Of a stretch of 64,000 nt of DNA, positions 15,158 through 23,618 are shown one piece after another. Both the position numbers and the translations under genes were made by a program. Source of the stretch: Nonomuraea sediminis (GTDB lineage: Bacteria > Actinomycetota > Actinomycetes > Streptosporangiales > Streptosporangiaceae). How positions within the stretch are numbered: the stretch's first letter is position 1; each line of letters starts with the position of its first letter. The notes under the pieces are model-generated. The model did not search any database, was not told where the DNA came from, and saw only the letters and a program-made list of their open reading frames with translations. The stretch covers positions 124,001 through 188,000 of the forward strand of contig NZ_JAHDTI010000015.1 in assembly GCF_018531495.1 (NCBI RefSeq), read 5' to 3'.

Positions 15158-16101
15158 GCGGTTTCTCCGCGGTAGCCGTACTGCGATCTGAGGGGCCAGG
15201 TGAGGGCGGCGACCAGGCTCTGGTGGCGGCGGGGTAGGGCCGAGCGCCAGGAGTCGTCGCGGGTGAGCTGGATCTGGCCGGTCGTGAAGCGCATCGGGTT
15301 GCCCGAGACCGTGTGGGAGGTGGTGAGGCGGGCGGTGGTGCCGTCCAGGAAGTCGAGGGTGGGCGTCAGGCCGAGGCGCGTCGCGAGGGTCGTGAGGGTG
15401 GCGCGGGGGTCGGCGACGAGGTCCTCGTAGCGGACGCGGGTGACCTGGGCGCCGCGGCGGGCGAGGAGGTCGAGGGCGAGGTTCTGCGCGGTCCAGTGGA
15501 ACGACGTGCGGGTGGCGCCCCAGCGGGTCATGGGGGCGCCGTCCTCGGGGCGGGCGACGCTGCGGCGCCAGGAGTGGGCCACGGCGCGCGGGTCTCTGAC
15601 GACCTGGATGACGCTGACGGGGAGGCCGCCGGCCGCCAGGCAGTGCGCGAGGGAGGCGTGCTTGCTGGAGTCGATGACCACCTGGGCGCCTGGGACGCTT
15701 TCGTAGACCTTGCGGTAGGCGGTGACGTATTCAGCCAGGTCGGGGTGGGCGATGCGCGGGATGCGGCGGGTGCGGTCGATCCGTCGGCGTAGGTGGAGCA
15801 CCCGCTCGGCCAGCGCGTCCTGCCAACCGCCGAAGGCCCGCGCGCCGATCAGGGACCAGAACGGGCACGCGGCGAAGCGCGCCCCGCAGCCGCACGGTTC
15901 GTCGCCCAGCACGCCTCTGGCCCACAGATGGACGACCTCGCCGAGGGGGACGGCGCCCGGCAGCTCGCCGAGCAGGCGTTCAAGCAGCGTGGTGCCACTG
16001 CGGCCGAGGCCACCCAGGAAGACAACCTGGCCAGACACAGATACCGGAACCTTCGCCTCGCGGATACGGACCGTGGAGACATTAGCGCGGAGAGTAATCA
16101 T
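15154..16101 (-). CDS. PAPS-dependent sulfotransferase 3
   Basis: 315 residues from the ATG at 16101-16099 (MITLRANVSTVRIREAK). The open frame extends to 16542, but that upstream part lies in a 29-bp minisatellite whose period is not a multiple of three, so it is not coding. The PAPS loop reads VVFLGGLGRSGTTLLERLLGE and the 3'-phosphate site VIQVVRDPRAVAHSWRRS. Several cysteines cluster after the loop (PCGCGARFAACPFW), an unusual feature shared with some bacterial glycan sulfotransferases. It is the first gene of the minus-strand operon with GT2 and WecG, so this third sulfotransferase is probably tied to the sugar those enzymes add. Confidence 0.87.
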   Translation of the reverse strand: MITLRANVSTVRIREAKVPVSVSGQVVFLGGLGRSGTTLLERLLGELPGAVPLGEVVHLWARGVLGDEPCGCGARFAACPFWSLIGARAFGGWQDALAERVLHLRRRIDRTRRIPRIAHPDLAEYVTAYRKVYESVPGAQVVIDSSKHASLAHCLAAGGLPVSVIQVVRDPRAVAHSWRRSVARPEDGAPMTRWGATRTSFHWTAQNLALDLLARRGAQVTRVRYEDLVADPRATLTTLATRLGLTPTLDFLDGTTARLTTSHTVSGNPMRFTTGQIQLTRDDSWRSALPRRHQSLVAALTWPLRSQYGYRGETA

Positions 16102-16215
16102 CGGGTCACTGAATGCGCAAAGAATCTTCGCCCGAGCCCACCGGTCGGCGAGGTCCGCCAGGCGCCGCCTCCCCGCCTTGTCACCGGCGGCGAGGCAGCC
16201 CGGTCTGCAGCCCCG

Positions 16216-16418
16216 CGTAGGCGGGCGATGAGCAGGGTGGCCCGACGTGGGCGGCGCTATGCGGGGTGGCCCCACGTGGGCGGCGTTAAGCGGGATGACC
16301 CAACGCGGGCGGCGTTGAGCAGGGCGGCCCGACGCGAGCGGCGTTATGCGGGGTGGCCCGACGCGAGCGGCTTTGAGCGGGGCGGCCCGACGCGAGCGGC
16401 TTTGAGCGGGGCGGCCCG
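16216..16418. repeat. 29-bp minisatellite upstream of sulfotransferase 3
   Basis: Units beginning ACG(T/C)G(G/A)GCGG start at 16245, 16274, 16303, 16332, 16361 and 16390, an exact 29-bp period, with a degenerate seventh copy near 16216. Copies are contiguous with no spacers and differ by a few substitutions. The array lies in the 5' leader/promoter region of the sulfotransferase 3 operon. Confidence 0.88.
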
Positions 16419-16588
16419 GTGCAGCGTCCTCTTCTCGGGCACGCCGTGAACGCGCAGCACCTCGGCCGCGATCTCGGCCCGCCCGCATCCTGCGCGCGTA
16501 CGGTCTACCGAGCACCCTGCGCACGTACGGCAGGCCGAGCATCTCGAGCGGCTACGCCTCCCACCGAACCGTAATCGGCGGCGGATGG

Positions 16589-16642
16589 CCCTCGATCTGG
16601 GCGGCCTGGCACCTCAAAGCACGCAGGTGCCGGGATCGAGGG
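16589..16642 (-). terminator. Two-part hairpin downstream of cysN
   Basis: Outer arms CCCTCGATC (16589-16597) and GATCGAGGG (16634-16642) are perfect inverses; inside them GGCACCT (16608-16614) pairs with AGGTGCC (16625-16631). This large composite stem lies ~130 nt after the cysN stop and before the leader of the next minus-strand operon, so it is a good candidate terminator of the sulfate-activation operon. No U tract is evident. Confidence 0.6.
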
Positions 16643-16772
16643 CTGAGAAGCACGGCGCCCGGGTGGGAGGCGCCGTCGCGGCGGGGTGGTGCGTCGCCGG
16701 AGGAGCGTCTCCCTGGACAGGCGCCGGCCCGCTACGGCGGGTGGCGTTACCCGGGCTTGCCGTACAACAGGA

Positions 16773-18035
16773 TCAGCGAGCGTCGATGATCATGCCGGCG
16801 CCGACCGTGACGTTGGTGGCCTCGTCGATCAGGATGAAGCCGCCCGTGAGCCGGTTGCGCGAGTAGTCGTCGACGAACAGCGGCTGAGTGACGCGCAGCG
16901 TCACCCGGCCGATCTCGTTGAGACCGAGCGAGGTGGCCGCCTCGTCGCGGTGCAGCGTGTTGACGTCCAGCCGGTAGTGCAGGTCGCGGATCAAGGCCCG
17001 GGCCGTGCGAGTCGTGTGCTTGATGGTCAGCTTGGAGCGGGGCGCGAGCTTGGTCGCGTCCGCCATCCAGCAGACCATCGCCTCCAGGTCCTGGGCCACG
17101 TGCGGCTGGTTGTTGGGGCGGGCGATCATGTCGCCGCGGGAGATGTCCAGGTCGTCCTCGAAGCGGAGGGTGACCGACATGGGCGGGAACGCCTCCTCGA
17201 CCGGCCCGTCGAAGGTGTCGATCGAGGCGATCCTGGTGGACAGGCCCGAGGGCAGGTGGACCACCTCGTCGCCGGGCTTGAGCACGCCGCCCGCCACCTG
17301 GCCCGCGTAGCCGCGGTAGTCATGGAAGGCGTGGTCGTTGGCGCGCTGCGGGCGGATCACGTACTGCACGGGGAAGCGCACGTCGACCAGGTTGCGGTCG
17401 GAGGCGATGTGCACGTTCTCCAGGTGGTGCAGCAGCGAGGTGCCCTGGTACCAGGGCATGTTCTCCGACCTGGACACCACGTTGTCGCCGTGCAGGGCGG
17501 AGATGGGGATGAAGGTGAGGTCGCCGACCTGGAGCTTGGAGGCGAAGGCGGTGAACTCCTCGCGGATCTCCTCGAAGCGCTCCTCGGCGTAGTCGACCAG
17601 GTCCATCTTGTTGACGGCGAGCACCAGGTGCGGCACCCGCAGCAGCGAGGTCAGGAAGGCGTGGCGGCGCGACTGCTCCAGCACGCCCTTGCGCGCGTCG
17701 ATCAGGATGATCGCCAGGTCGGCGGTGGAGGCGCCGGTGACCATGTTCCGGGTGTACTGGATGTGCCCGGGCGTGTCAGCGATGATGAACTTGCGCCGGG
17801 GCGTGGCGAAGTAGCGGTAGGCCACGTCGATCGTGATGCCCTGCTCCCGCTCGGCCCGCAGGCCGTCGGTCAGCAGCGACAGGTCGGTGTACTCGGTGCC
17901 GCGGTCGCGCGAGGTCCGCTCGACCGCCTCGAGCTGGTCCTCGAAGATCGCCTTGGAGTCGAACAGAAGCCGCCCGATGAGCGTGGACTTGCCGTCGTCG
18001 ACAGAGCCCGCCGTGGCGAAACGCAGGATGTCCAT
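16773..18035 (-). CDS. cysN: Sulfate adenylyltransferase subunit 1 (GTPase)
   Basis: 420 residues; ATG at 18035, directly abutting the cysD stop. GTPase motifs are complete: GSVDDGKST (G1), the switch I region with GITIDVAYRYF, DTPGH (G3) and NKMD (G4). The C-terminal two domains are EF-Tu-like beta barrels ending TVGAGMIIDAR. There is no APS-kinase domain fused at the C-terminus, in contrast to the CysNC fusions of some actinobacteria; that function is supplied by the separate cysC at 2442. With CysD it couples GTP hydrolysis to formation of APS from ATP and sulfate. It is the last gene of the operon WbaP-like transferase, cysQ, cysD, cysN. Confidence 0.96.
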   Translation of the reverse strand: MDILRFATAGSVDDGKSTLIGRLLFDSKAIFEDQLEAVERTSRDRGTEYTDLSLLTDGLRAEREQGITIDVAYRYFATPRRKFIIADTPGHIQYTRNMVTGASTADLAIILIDARKGVLEQSRRHAFLTSLLRVPHLVLAVNKMDLVDYAEERFEEIREEFTAFASKLQVGDLTFIPISALHGDNVVSRSENMPWYQGTSLLHHLENVHIASDRNLVDVRFPVQYVIRPQRANDHAFHDYRGYAGQVAGGVLKPGDEVVHLPSGLSTRIASIDTFDGPVEEAFPPMSVTLRFEDDLDISRGDMIARPNNQPHVAQDLEAMVCWMADATKLAPRSKLTIKHTTRTARALIRDLHYRLDVNTLHRDEAATSLGLNEIGRVTLRVTQPLFVDDYSRNRLTGGFILIDEATNVTVGAGMIIDAR

Positions 18036-18950
18036 TTAGAAGTAGCCCTCTCGCTTGCGGTCTTCCATGGCGGCCTCGGAAGCGCGGTCGTCGGCTCGGG
18101 TGGCGCCGCGCTCGGTGATGCGGGTGGCCGCGATCTCCTCGATGATCTCCTCGACGGTGGCGGCGGTCGATTGGACCGCTCCTGTGCAGGTCATGTCACC
18201 CACCGTCCGGTAGCGGACCACCGACTCGAACAGCGGCTCGTCCTCGCCGCGCTGCACCACCTCGGAGTCGGGCAGCAGCATGCCGTCGCGCTCGAAGACC
18301 TTGCGCGTGTGGGCGAAGTAGATGGACGGGATCTCGATCCCCTCGCGCCGAATGTAGTCCCAGATGTCCAGCTCGGTCCAGTTGGACAGCGGGAAGACGC
18401 GGATGTGCTCGCCCTTGCGGATCCGCCCGTTGTAGAGGTTCCACAGCTCGGGCCGCTGGTTCTTGGGGTCCCACTGCCCGAAGTCGTCGCGGAAGGAGAA
18501 CACCCGCTCCTTGGCGCGCGCCTTCTCCTCATCGCGGCGGGCGCCGCCGAAGACCGCGTCGTACTCGTGCTCCTCGATCGCGTCGAGCAGCGTGGTGGTC
18601 TGCAGCCGGTTGCGCGAGGCCCGGCGGCCGGTCTCCTCGGCCACCCGGCCGGCGTCGATGGAGTCCTGCACGCTGGCCACGACCAGGCGCGCGCCCAGCT
18701 CGGCGGCCCGCCGGTCGCGGAAGTCGATGACCTCGGAGAAGTTGTGCCCGGTGTCGACGTGCATCAGCGGGAACGGGATCGGGGCCGGCCAGAACGCCTT
18801 CTCCGCGATGCGCAGCATCACGATCGAGTCCTTGCCGCCGGAGAAGAGCAGACAGGGACGCTCGAACTCCGCCGCCACCTCACGCATAATGTGAATGGCT
18901 TCGGCCTCGAGGACGTCTAGTTGCGACGTGGTGTAGTCGCGCTGGAGCAT
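18036..18950 (-). CDS. cysD: Sulfate adenylyltransferase subunit 2
   Basis: 304 residues; ATG at 18950 preceded by GGAGG. The PP-loop ATP-pyrophosphatase motif is LLFSGGKDSIVML at ~34-46; further conserved stretches are MHVDTGHNFSEVIDFRD, VFGGARRDEEKARAKER and FPLSNWTELDIWDYI, all diagnostic for CysD. The C-terminus ends DRKREGYF, as usual. It forms APS from ATP and sulfate with CysN in the cytoplasm. Position between cysQ and cysN in one transcription unit, together with a glycan-initiating transferase, ties sulfate activation to polysaccharide synthesis. Confidence 0.96.
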   Translation of the reverse strand: MLQRDYTTSQLDVLEAEAIHIMREVAAEFERPCLLFSGGKDSIVMLRIAEKAFWPAPIPFPLMHVDTGHNFSEVIDFRDRRAAELGARLVVASVQDSIDAGRVAEETGRRASRNRLQTTTLLDAIEEHEYDAVFGGARRDEEKARAKERVFSFRDDFGQWDPKNQRPELWNLYNGRIRKGEHIRVFPLSNWTELDIWDYIRREGIEIPSIYFAHTRKVFERDGMLLPDSEVVQRGEDEPLFESVVRYRTVGDMTCTGAVQSTAATVEEIIEEIAATRITERGATRADDRASEAAMEDRKREGYF

Positions 18951-18969
18951 GGAAGCTTCCTCCGGCGTT

Positions 18970-19728
18970 CTAGCGGTGAAGGTCCCGAATCCCGGCGAGC
19001 AGCGTTGGCGCCAAGTCCGGTAGGGAAACCAGGATATCTGGTAGTGACGGGTCCGCCTGATTGTAGCTCAGCGTGGCGCCATCGATACGGCTCGTGTGCG
19101 CCCCGGCGGCCTGCGCCACGGCGACGGGGGCCGCGGAGTCCCACTCGTACTGGCCGCCCGCGTGCACGTAGGCCTCGACCTCGCCGGTGAGCACCGCGGA
19201 GATCTTCGCCCCGGCCGAGCCGATCGGCACCAGGTCGGCCCCGACCAGGTAGGCCAGCCTCTGCACGAACTCCGGCGGGCGCGACCTGCTGACCGCGATG
19301 CGGAAGCGGCCACCGTCGTGAACGGGCAGCTTGGGCGGGGCGGCCGTGTTCAGCGTGCGCCCCTGCGCCGGCAGCGCCACGGCCCCGGCGGTCAGCGAGC
19401 CCTGTTCCCACAGCGCCACGTGCACGGCCCAGTCGGTGCGCCCCTCCTCGGCGTACTCGCGGGTGCCGTCGAGCGGGTCGACGATCCACACCCGGGACGC
19501 ACTGAGCCTGCGCGGGTCGAGCCGCTCCTCGCGGGTGGCCTCCTCCGACAGCACGCTGTCGCTGGGGCGGAGCCGCGCCAGCGCCTCCATCAGGAACACG
19601 TGCGCTGCACGATCGCCCTTGGCGCGCAGCGCGGCGGGATCGTCGAAGCCCTCACGGATCTCCAGGAGCCGCTCGCCGGCCTCGGTCGCGAGATCGGTGG
19701 CAAGGGCATGGTCGTCGCGAATCGTCAT
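18970..19728 (-). CDS. cysQ: 3'(2'),5'-bisphosphate nucleotidase (PAP phosphatase)
   Basis: 252 residues; the ATG at 19728-19726 overlaps the preceding stop by one base (TGATG), so translation is coupled to the sugar transferase gene. Inositol-phosphatase-family motifs are present: DSVLSEEATRE, VWIVDPLDGTREYAEEG (metal-binding DPLDGT) and EWDSAAPVAVAQAAG (the WDxAA motif). CysQ hydrolyses PAP, the product of PAPS-dependent sulfotransferases, to AMP, relieving product inhibition. Its presence next to cysDN and near three sulfotransferases makes the PAPS cycle complete in this locus. Confidence 0.92.
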   Translation of the reverse strand: MTIRDDHALATDLATEAGERLLEIREGFDDPAALRAKGDRAAHVFLMEALARLRPSDSVLSEEATREERLDPRRLSASRVWIVDPLDGTREYAEEGRTDWAVHVALWEQGSLTAGAVALPAQGRTLNTAAPPKLPVHDGGRFRIAVSRSRPPEFVQRLAYLVGADLVPIGSAGAKISAVLTGEVEAYVHAGGQYEWDSAAPVAVAQAAGAHTSRIDGATLSYNQADPSLPDILVSLPDLAPTLLAGIRDLHR

Positions 19729-21179
19729 CAATATGCTCCTTGCCCACGTGCGACGGCCGACCAAGTCTTCCACAGGATCTGGAGGTCCAGCATGAGGGAC
19801 CAGTTCTCCACGTAACGCAGGTCGAGGCGGACGGATTCCTCCCACGACAAATCCGACCTGCCGCTTACCTGCCACAGCCCCGTCAGCCCCGGCCGCACCA
19901 GGAGTCGTCGCCGCACGTCGTCGCCGTAGCGGGCGACCTCCTCCGGCAGCGGTGGCCGCGGCCCGACCAGCGACATGTGACCGAGCAACACGTTGATCAG
20001 CTGTGGCAGCTCGTCGAGGGAGTGCCGGCGCATGCGCGCGCCGAGCGGGGTCACGCGTGGATCGTTCCGGATCTTGAACAGCAGCCCGTCGCCCTCGCTG
20101 ACCAGCGCGATCTTCTGCCGCTCCGCGTCGGGCCGCATGGTGCGGAACTTCACGATGGTGAACGGCCGGCCGTCGCGCCCCACCCGCGTCTGCCGGAACA
20201 GCGCGGGCCCGGGACTCGTCATGCGCACCGCCACCGCGAGCCCGGCGAGCAGCGGGGCGAGCAGCACCAGCAGCCCGAAGGCCACCACGCGGTCGAAGAC
20301 GCTCTTGACCAGCTTGCGCGCCCCCGCCAGCTCGGGATGCTCCACGTGCAGCAGCGGCAGCCCGGCCGCGGGCCTGATCGTGGTACGCGGCCCCGCCACC
20401 TCCATCAGCGCGGGCGCCACGACCAGCTCGGTGTGGGTGCGCTCGAGCCGCCAGGCCAGCCTGCGCAGCGCGAGCCCGTCCATTTCCGGGCAGGCCAGCA
20501 CGGCGACCGTGTCGGCGTCGACCTGCTCGACCACCAGCGGCACGTCGGTGAAGTCGCCCGCGACCTGCACCCCGCCGACCAGGCCGCGCGCCTCGTCAGG
20601 CAGGCAGGCCGCCACGACCTCCATCCCGTGGTACGGCTCGCGCCGGAAGCGCTGGACGAGCTCGTCCACGGCGGCCCGGTGGCCCACCGCCACGACCCGG
20701 CGCAGGCAGGCCCCGGCGGCCCTGCGCCGGTAGAGCGAGCGGCGCAAGCCGTACCTGAAGATCAGGGTGAGCAGCGTGACGAGGGGCAGCGCGAGGACGA
20801 CGTAGCCGCGGGCGACGTCGGTCTTGGTCAGGTAGGAGGCGATGGCCGTGGTGGCGATCAGCGCGACGCCGCACTGGACGACGCGGCGGAACTCCTCCGA
20901 GCCGATGCCGATCATGCGGGGCTCGTAGGCCCTGTTGAGCGCGACGGCGGCGACCCAGATCAGCGGGAGCACGGCGCTGAGCACCAGGTAGGGCATGACC
21001 CACGAGGTCAGCTCGCCGAAGCGGGTGAGGAAGGCCAGGGCGGCCCCTGCACCGGCGCCGCCGAAGTCGGACAGCATCGTGCGGACGCGGTAGGCGCGCA
21101 CCCAGTCGCGCGGGGCGGCCCGCCAGGCATGGGCAGGGTCGGTCGGGACGACGGTCAACAGCACCTCGCCGTCGCTCAC
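19728..21179 (-). CDS. Polyprenyl-phosphate hexose-1-phosphate transferase (WbaP/CpsE type)
   Basis: 483 residues; the GTG at 21179-21177 lies 5 nt after GGGGAGG, preferred over the TTG at 21206. Four to five N-terminal membrane helices (residues ~35-140) are followed by a CoA-binding-like Rossmann domain (~150-260). The C-terminal ~200 residues form the bacterial sugar transferase domain: KSVFDRVVAFGLLVLLAPLL, TSPGPALFRQTRVGRDGRPF, IVKFRTM, RRHSLDELPQLINVLLGHMS, LVGPRPPLPEE and RPGLTGLWQVSGRSDLSW. It starts repeat-unit synthesis by attaching a sugar-1-phosphate to undecaprenyl phosphate at the inner membrane face. It heads the operon with cysQ, cysD and cysN, an arrangement that directly links glycan initiation to sulfate activation. 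Confidence 0.92.
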   Translation of the reverse strand: MSDGEVLLTVVPTDPAHAWRAAPRDWVRAYRVRTMLSDFGGAGAGAALAFLTRFGELTSWVMPYLVLSAVLPLIWVAAVALNRAYEPRMIGIGSEEFRRVVQCGVALIATTAIASYLTKTDVARGYVVLALPLVTLLTLIFRYGLRRSLYRRRAAGACLRRVVAVGHRAAVDELVQRFRREPYHGMEVVAACLPDEARGLVGGVQVAGDFTDVPLVVEQVDADTVAVLACPEMDGLALRRLAWRLERTHTELVVAPALMEVAGPRTTIRPAAGLPLLHVEHPELAGARKLVKSVFDRVVAFGLLVLLAPLLAGLAVAVRMTSPGPALFRQTRVGRDGRPFTIVKFRTMRPDAERQKIALVSEGDGLLFKIRNDPRVTPLGARMRRHSLDELPQLINVLLGHMSLVGPRPPLPEEVARYGDDVRRRLLVRPGLTGLWQVSGRSDLSWEESVRLDLRYVENWSLMLDLQILWKTWSAVARGQGAY

Positions 21180-21271
21180 GCACGCCTCCCCGTGACCTAC
21201 CGTCAACAGATAGTCACCAGATGGTAGCGGCGGGCGACGATCCCGGGGTCGCGAACGGTTCTATGCGGTGA

Positions 21272-21856
21272 TCAGCGAGGAGGGCCCGAAATGTTCAGGT
21301 CGGCGCGGTGGAAGTCGTTCTGCGTGGCCTCGAGCCCGCGCTCCATCAGCGACTCCACCACGTCCGCGGCCCGGTCGACCAGGAAGGGAAGGTCCTTACG
21401 TTCGGCGGTGGCGAAGTCCTTGAGCACGAACGAGGCCGCGTCCATCCGGCCGGGCGGACGGCCGATGCCGAACCTGACCCGCAGGTAGTCGCGGGTGCCC
21501 AGCACCTTGGTGATCGACTTGAGCCCGTTGTGGCCGTTGTCGCCGCCGCCCAGCTTGGCGCGCAGCGCGCCGTAGGGGACGTCGAGCTCGTCGTGGACGA
21601 CGATCAGCCGCTCGGGACCGAGCTTGTAGAAGTCGGCGAGCGCCTTGACGGGCCCGCCGGAGAGGTTCATGTAGGACAGCGGCTTGGCCAGCACCGCCGC
21701 CCGGGTCTCCAGGACCTCGGCGCGGCTCTTGTGCGCCTTGAACCGGCCGCCGGCCCGCACGGCCAGCTCGTCGAGCACCATGAACCCGGCGTTGTGCCGG
21801 TTACCCGCGTATTCAGCGCCAGGGTTACCCAACCCGACGACCAGCCAGCGATCCAT
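21272..21856 (-). CDS. pth: Peptidyl-tRNA hydrolase
   Basis: 194 residues; starts MDRWLVVGLGNPGAEYAGNRHNAGF with the catalytic His in NRHNAGF and conserved Asn residues in LSYMNLSGGPV and GGGDNGHNGLKS. The enzyme recycles peptidyl-tRNA by cleaving the ester bond. It follows rplY on the same strand (gap 62 nt containing a hairpin). The pair is conserved across actinobacteria. Confidence 0.97.
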   Translation of the reverse strand: MDRWLVVGLGNPGAEYAGNRHNAGFMVLDELAVRAGGRFKAHKSRAEVLETRAAVLAKPLSYMNLSGGPVKALADFYKLGPERLIVVHDELDVPYGALRAKLGGGDNGHNGLKSITKVLGTRDYLRVRFGIGRPPGRMDAASFVLKDFATAERKDLPFLVDRAADVVESLMERGLEATQNDFHRADLNISGPPR

Positions 21857-21880
21857 CCGATCCCCTCAAAACCGAAAAAC

Positions 21881-21907
21881 GGGACAGCCGGCTGACCCGG
21901 CTGCCCC
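21881..21907 (-). terminator. Hairpin between rplY and pth
   Basis: GGGACAGCCGG (21881-21891) and CCGGCTGCCCC (21897-21907) pair with a single G-T or mismatch position around a 5-nt loop. It lies between two co-directional genes and may act as partial terminator or RNA stabiliser for rplY. Confidence 0.5.
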
Positions 21908-21918
21908 GATGTCCGGAA

Positions 21919-22545
21919 CTACTCGGAAGCGCTCTCGGCGCTCTCGGCCTCGGCGGGAGCGGCGGCCTCGACGGCCTCGCCCTCGACCTCTTCCTCGGCC
22001 GGGGCCTCGACGGGCTTGGCGACCACGTGCAGCACCAGGGCCTCGGGGTCGGCGGCCAGCGTCGAGCCCTGCGGCAGCTCGAGGTCGGCCGCGGTGATGG
22101 CCTTGCCGACCTCGAAGCCGTCGATGTCGACCTCGATGCCGGTGGGGATGTTGGTGGCCTCGGCCTCGACCGCGATGGACACCAGCTGCTGGTCGAGCAG
22201 GCCCTCGGAGTTGACGTCGCCGACCGTGGTGACCGGGATCTCGACCGTGACCTTCTCGCCGCGCTTGACCAGCAGCAGGTCGACGTGCTCGACGAAGCCC
22301 TTGATCGGGTCGCGCTGCACGCCCTTGGGCAGGGCCAGCTCGTCGACGCCCTCACCCTTGAGGTGGATCAGGACGTTCGGCGTGCGCAGCGCGAGCAGGA
22401 CCTCGTGACCGGGCAGGGTCAGGTGCTTGGGGTCGATGCCGTGCCCGTAGAGGACTGCGGGCACCTTGTCGGCGCGGCGGATCTTGCGAGCGGCGCCCTT
22501 GCCGAACTCGTTGCGAGGCTCGGCGGCGATACGTACTTCAGACAC
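21919..22545 (-). CDS. rplY: 50S ribosomal protein L25/general stress protein Ctc
   Basis: 208 residues; MSEVRIAAEPRNEFGKGAARKIRRADKVPAVLYGHG is the standard L25 start, followed by the TL5/Ctc C-terminal beta domain (GVQRDPIKGFVEHVDLLLV, then the GIEVDIDGFEVGKAI region). An acidic Ala/Glu-rich tail (~180-208) is typical of actinobacterial forms. It binds 5S rRNA in the large subunit. Confidence 0.96.
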   Translation of the reverse strand: MSEVRIAAEPRNEFGKGAARKIRRADKVPAVLYGHGIDPKHLTLPGHEVLLALRTPNVLIHLKGEGVDELALPKGVQRDPIKGFVEHVDLLLVKRGEKVTVEIPVTTVGDVNSEGLLDQQLVSIAVEAEATNIPTGIEVDIDGFEVGKAITAADLELPQGSTLAADPEALVLHVVAKPVEAPAEEEVEGEAVEAAAPAEAESAESASE

Positions 22546-22640
22546 GACATCTCCTAGGGATGCGAATCGGATTCGAAAGCGCTCACCCTCACCCGCCCTA
22601 GCGGAAGGCGTTACGAGCGCAACCTGTGCAGTCTATCGGC

Positions 22641-23618
22641 TTACGTGTCTCCCTCGAACAGACTCGTGACCGAGCCGTCCGTGAAGACCTCGGTGATGGC
22701 ACGCGCGATGAGCGGCGCGATCGACAGGACCGTCAGCTTGTCGAACTGCTTCTCCTCCGACAGCGGCAGCGTGTTGGTCACGATGACCTCGGAGATGCGC
22801 GAGTTCTTCAAACGGTCCACCGCGGGATCGGAGAAGACCGCGTGCGTGGCGGCGGTGATCACGTTGGTGGCGCCCTGCTCGTAGAGGGCGTCGGCGGCCT
22901 TGCAGATGGTGCCGGCCGTGTCGATCATGTCGTCGATCAGCACGCAGGTGCGGCCGCGGACCTTGCCGACCACCTCGCTGACCTTCACCGAGTTGGCCAC
23001 GTCCAGGTCGCGGCGCTTGTGGATGAAGGCCATCGGCGTGCCGAGCGTGTCGGCCCAGCGCTCCGACAGCCGCACGCGGCCGGTGTCGGGCGAGACGATG
23101 GTGGTGTTCTCCAGGTCGAGCTTGTTCTTCAGGTAGCTCTCGAGCACCGGCATCGCGAACAGGTGGTCGACGGGACCGTCGAAGAAGCCCTGGATCTGCG
23201 AGGTGTGCAGGTCGATCGACATGAGCCGGTCGGCGCCCGCGGTCTTGAACAGGTCGGCCATCAGGCGCGCGGTGATCGGCTCGCGGCCGCGGCCCTTCTT
23301 GTCCTGCCTGGCGTAGCCGAAGAACGGCATGACCACGGTGATGCGCTTGGCGGAGGCCCGCTTGAGTGCGTCGACCATGATGAGCTGCTCCATGATCCAC
23401 TTGTTGATCGGGCCGGTGTGGCTCTGGATCACGAAGGCGTCGCAGCCGCGTACGGACTCCAGGTAGCGCGCGTAGATCTCACCGTTGGCGAAGTCGATCA
23501 GCTTGGTGGGGGTCAGCGAGACGCCGACGTGCCTGGCAACCTCCTCGGCCAGCTCGGGGTAGGCCCGGCCGGAAAAGAGCATGAGCTCCTTCTCGCCAGG
23601 CTGTTTGATGCCGCTCAT
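22641..23618 (-). CDS. prs: Ribose-phosphate pyrophosphokinase (PRPP synthetase)
   Basis: 325 residues; ATG at 23618 overlaps the glmU stop (ATGA). Conserved motifs: LMLFSGRAYPELAEEVA, FANGEIYARYLESVRG, FFGYARQDKKGRGREPITA, MSIDLHTSQIQGFFDGPVDHL and the PRPP-binding VLIDDMIDTAGT. It makes PRPP from ribose-5-phosphate and ATP. Coupling to glmU is conserved in actinobacteria. Confidence 0.97.
   Translation of the reverse strand: MSGIKQPGEKELMLFSGRAYPELAEEVARHVGVSLTPTKLIDFANGEIYARYLESVRGCDAFVIQSHTGPINKWIMEQLIMVDALKRASAKRITVVMPFFGYARQDKKGRGREPITARLMADLFKTAGADRLMSIDLHTSQIQGFFDGPVDHLFAMPVLESYLKNKLDLENTTIVSPDTGRVRLSERWADTLGTPMAFIHKRRDLDVANSVKVSEVVGKVRGRTCVLIDDMIDTAGTICKAADALYEQGATNVITAATHAVFSDPAVDRLKNSRISEVIVTNTLPLSEEKQFDKLTVLSIAPLIARAITEVFTDGSVTSLFEGDT

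Noticed and set aside
16216..16418. Possible CRISPR array (29-bp repeats)
   Set aside because: The units are contiguous with no unique spacers between them, and copies vary by point changes; this is a minisatellite.
16102..16542. N-terminal extension of sulfotransferase 3 up to 16542
   Set aside because: It would translate the 29-bp repeat, whose period is not a multiple of three, giving an Arg-rich, non-repeating and non-protein-like leader; the ATG at 16101 sits just ahead of the conserved domain.
16686..18920. Plus-strand frame of 744 codons opposite cysN/cysD
   Set aside because: It is the mirror of two clearly identified genes and contains no domain; its length only reflects high GC.
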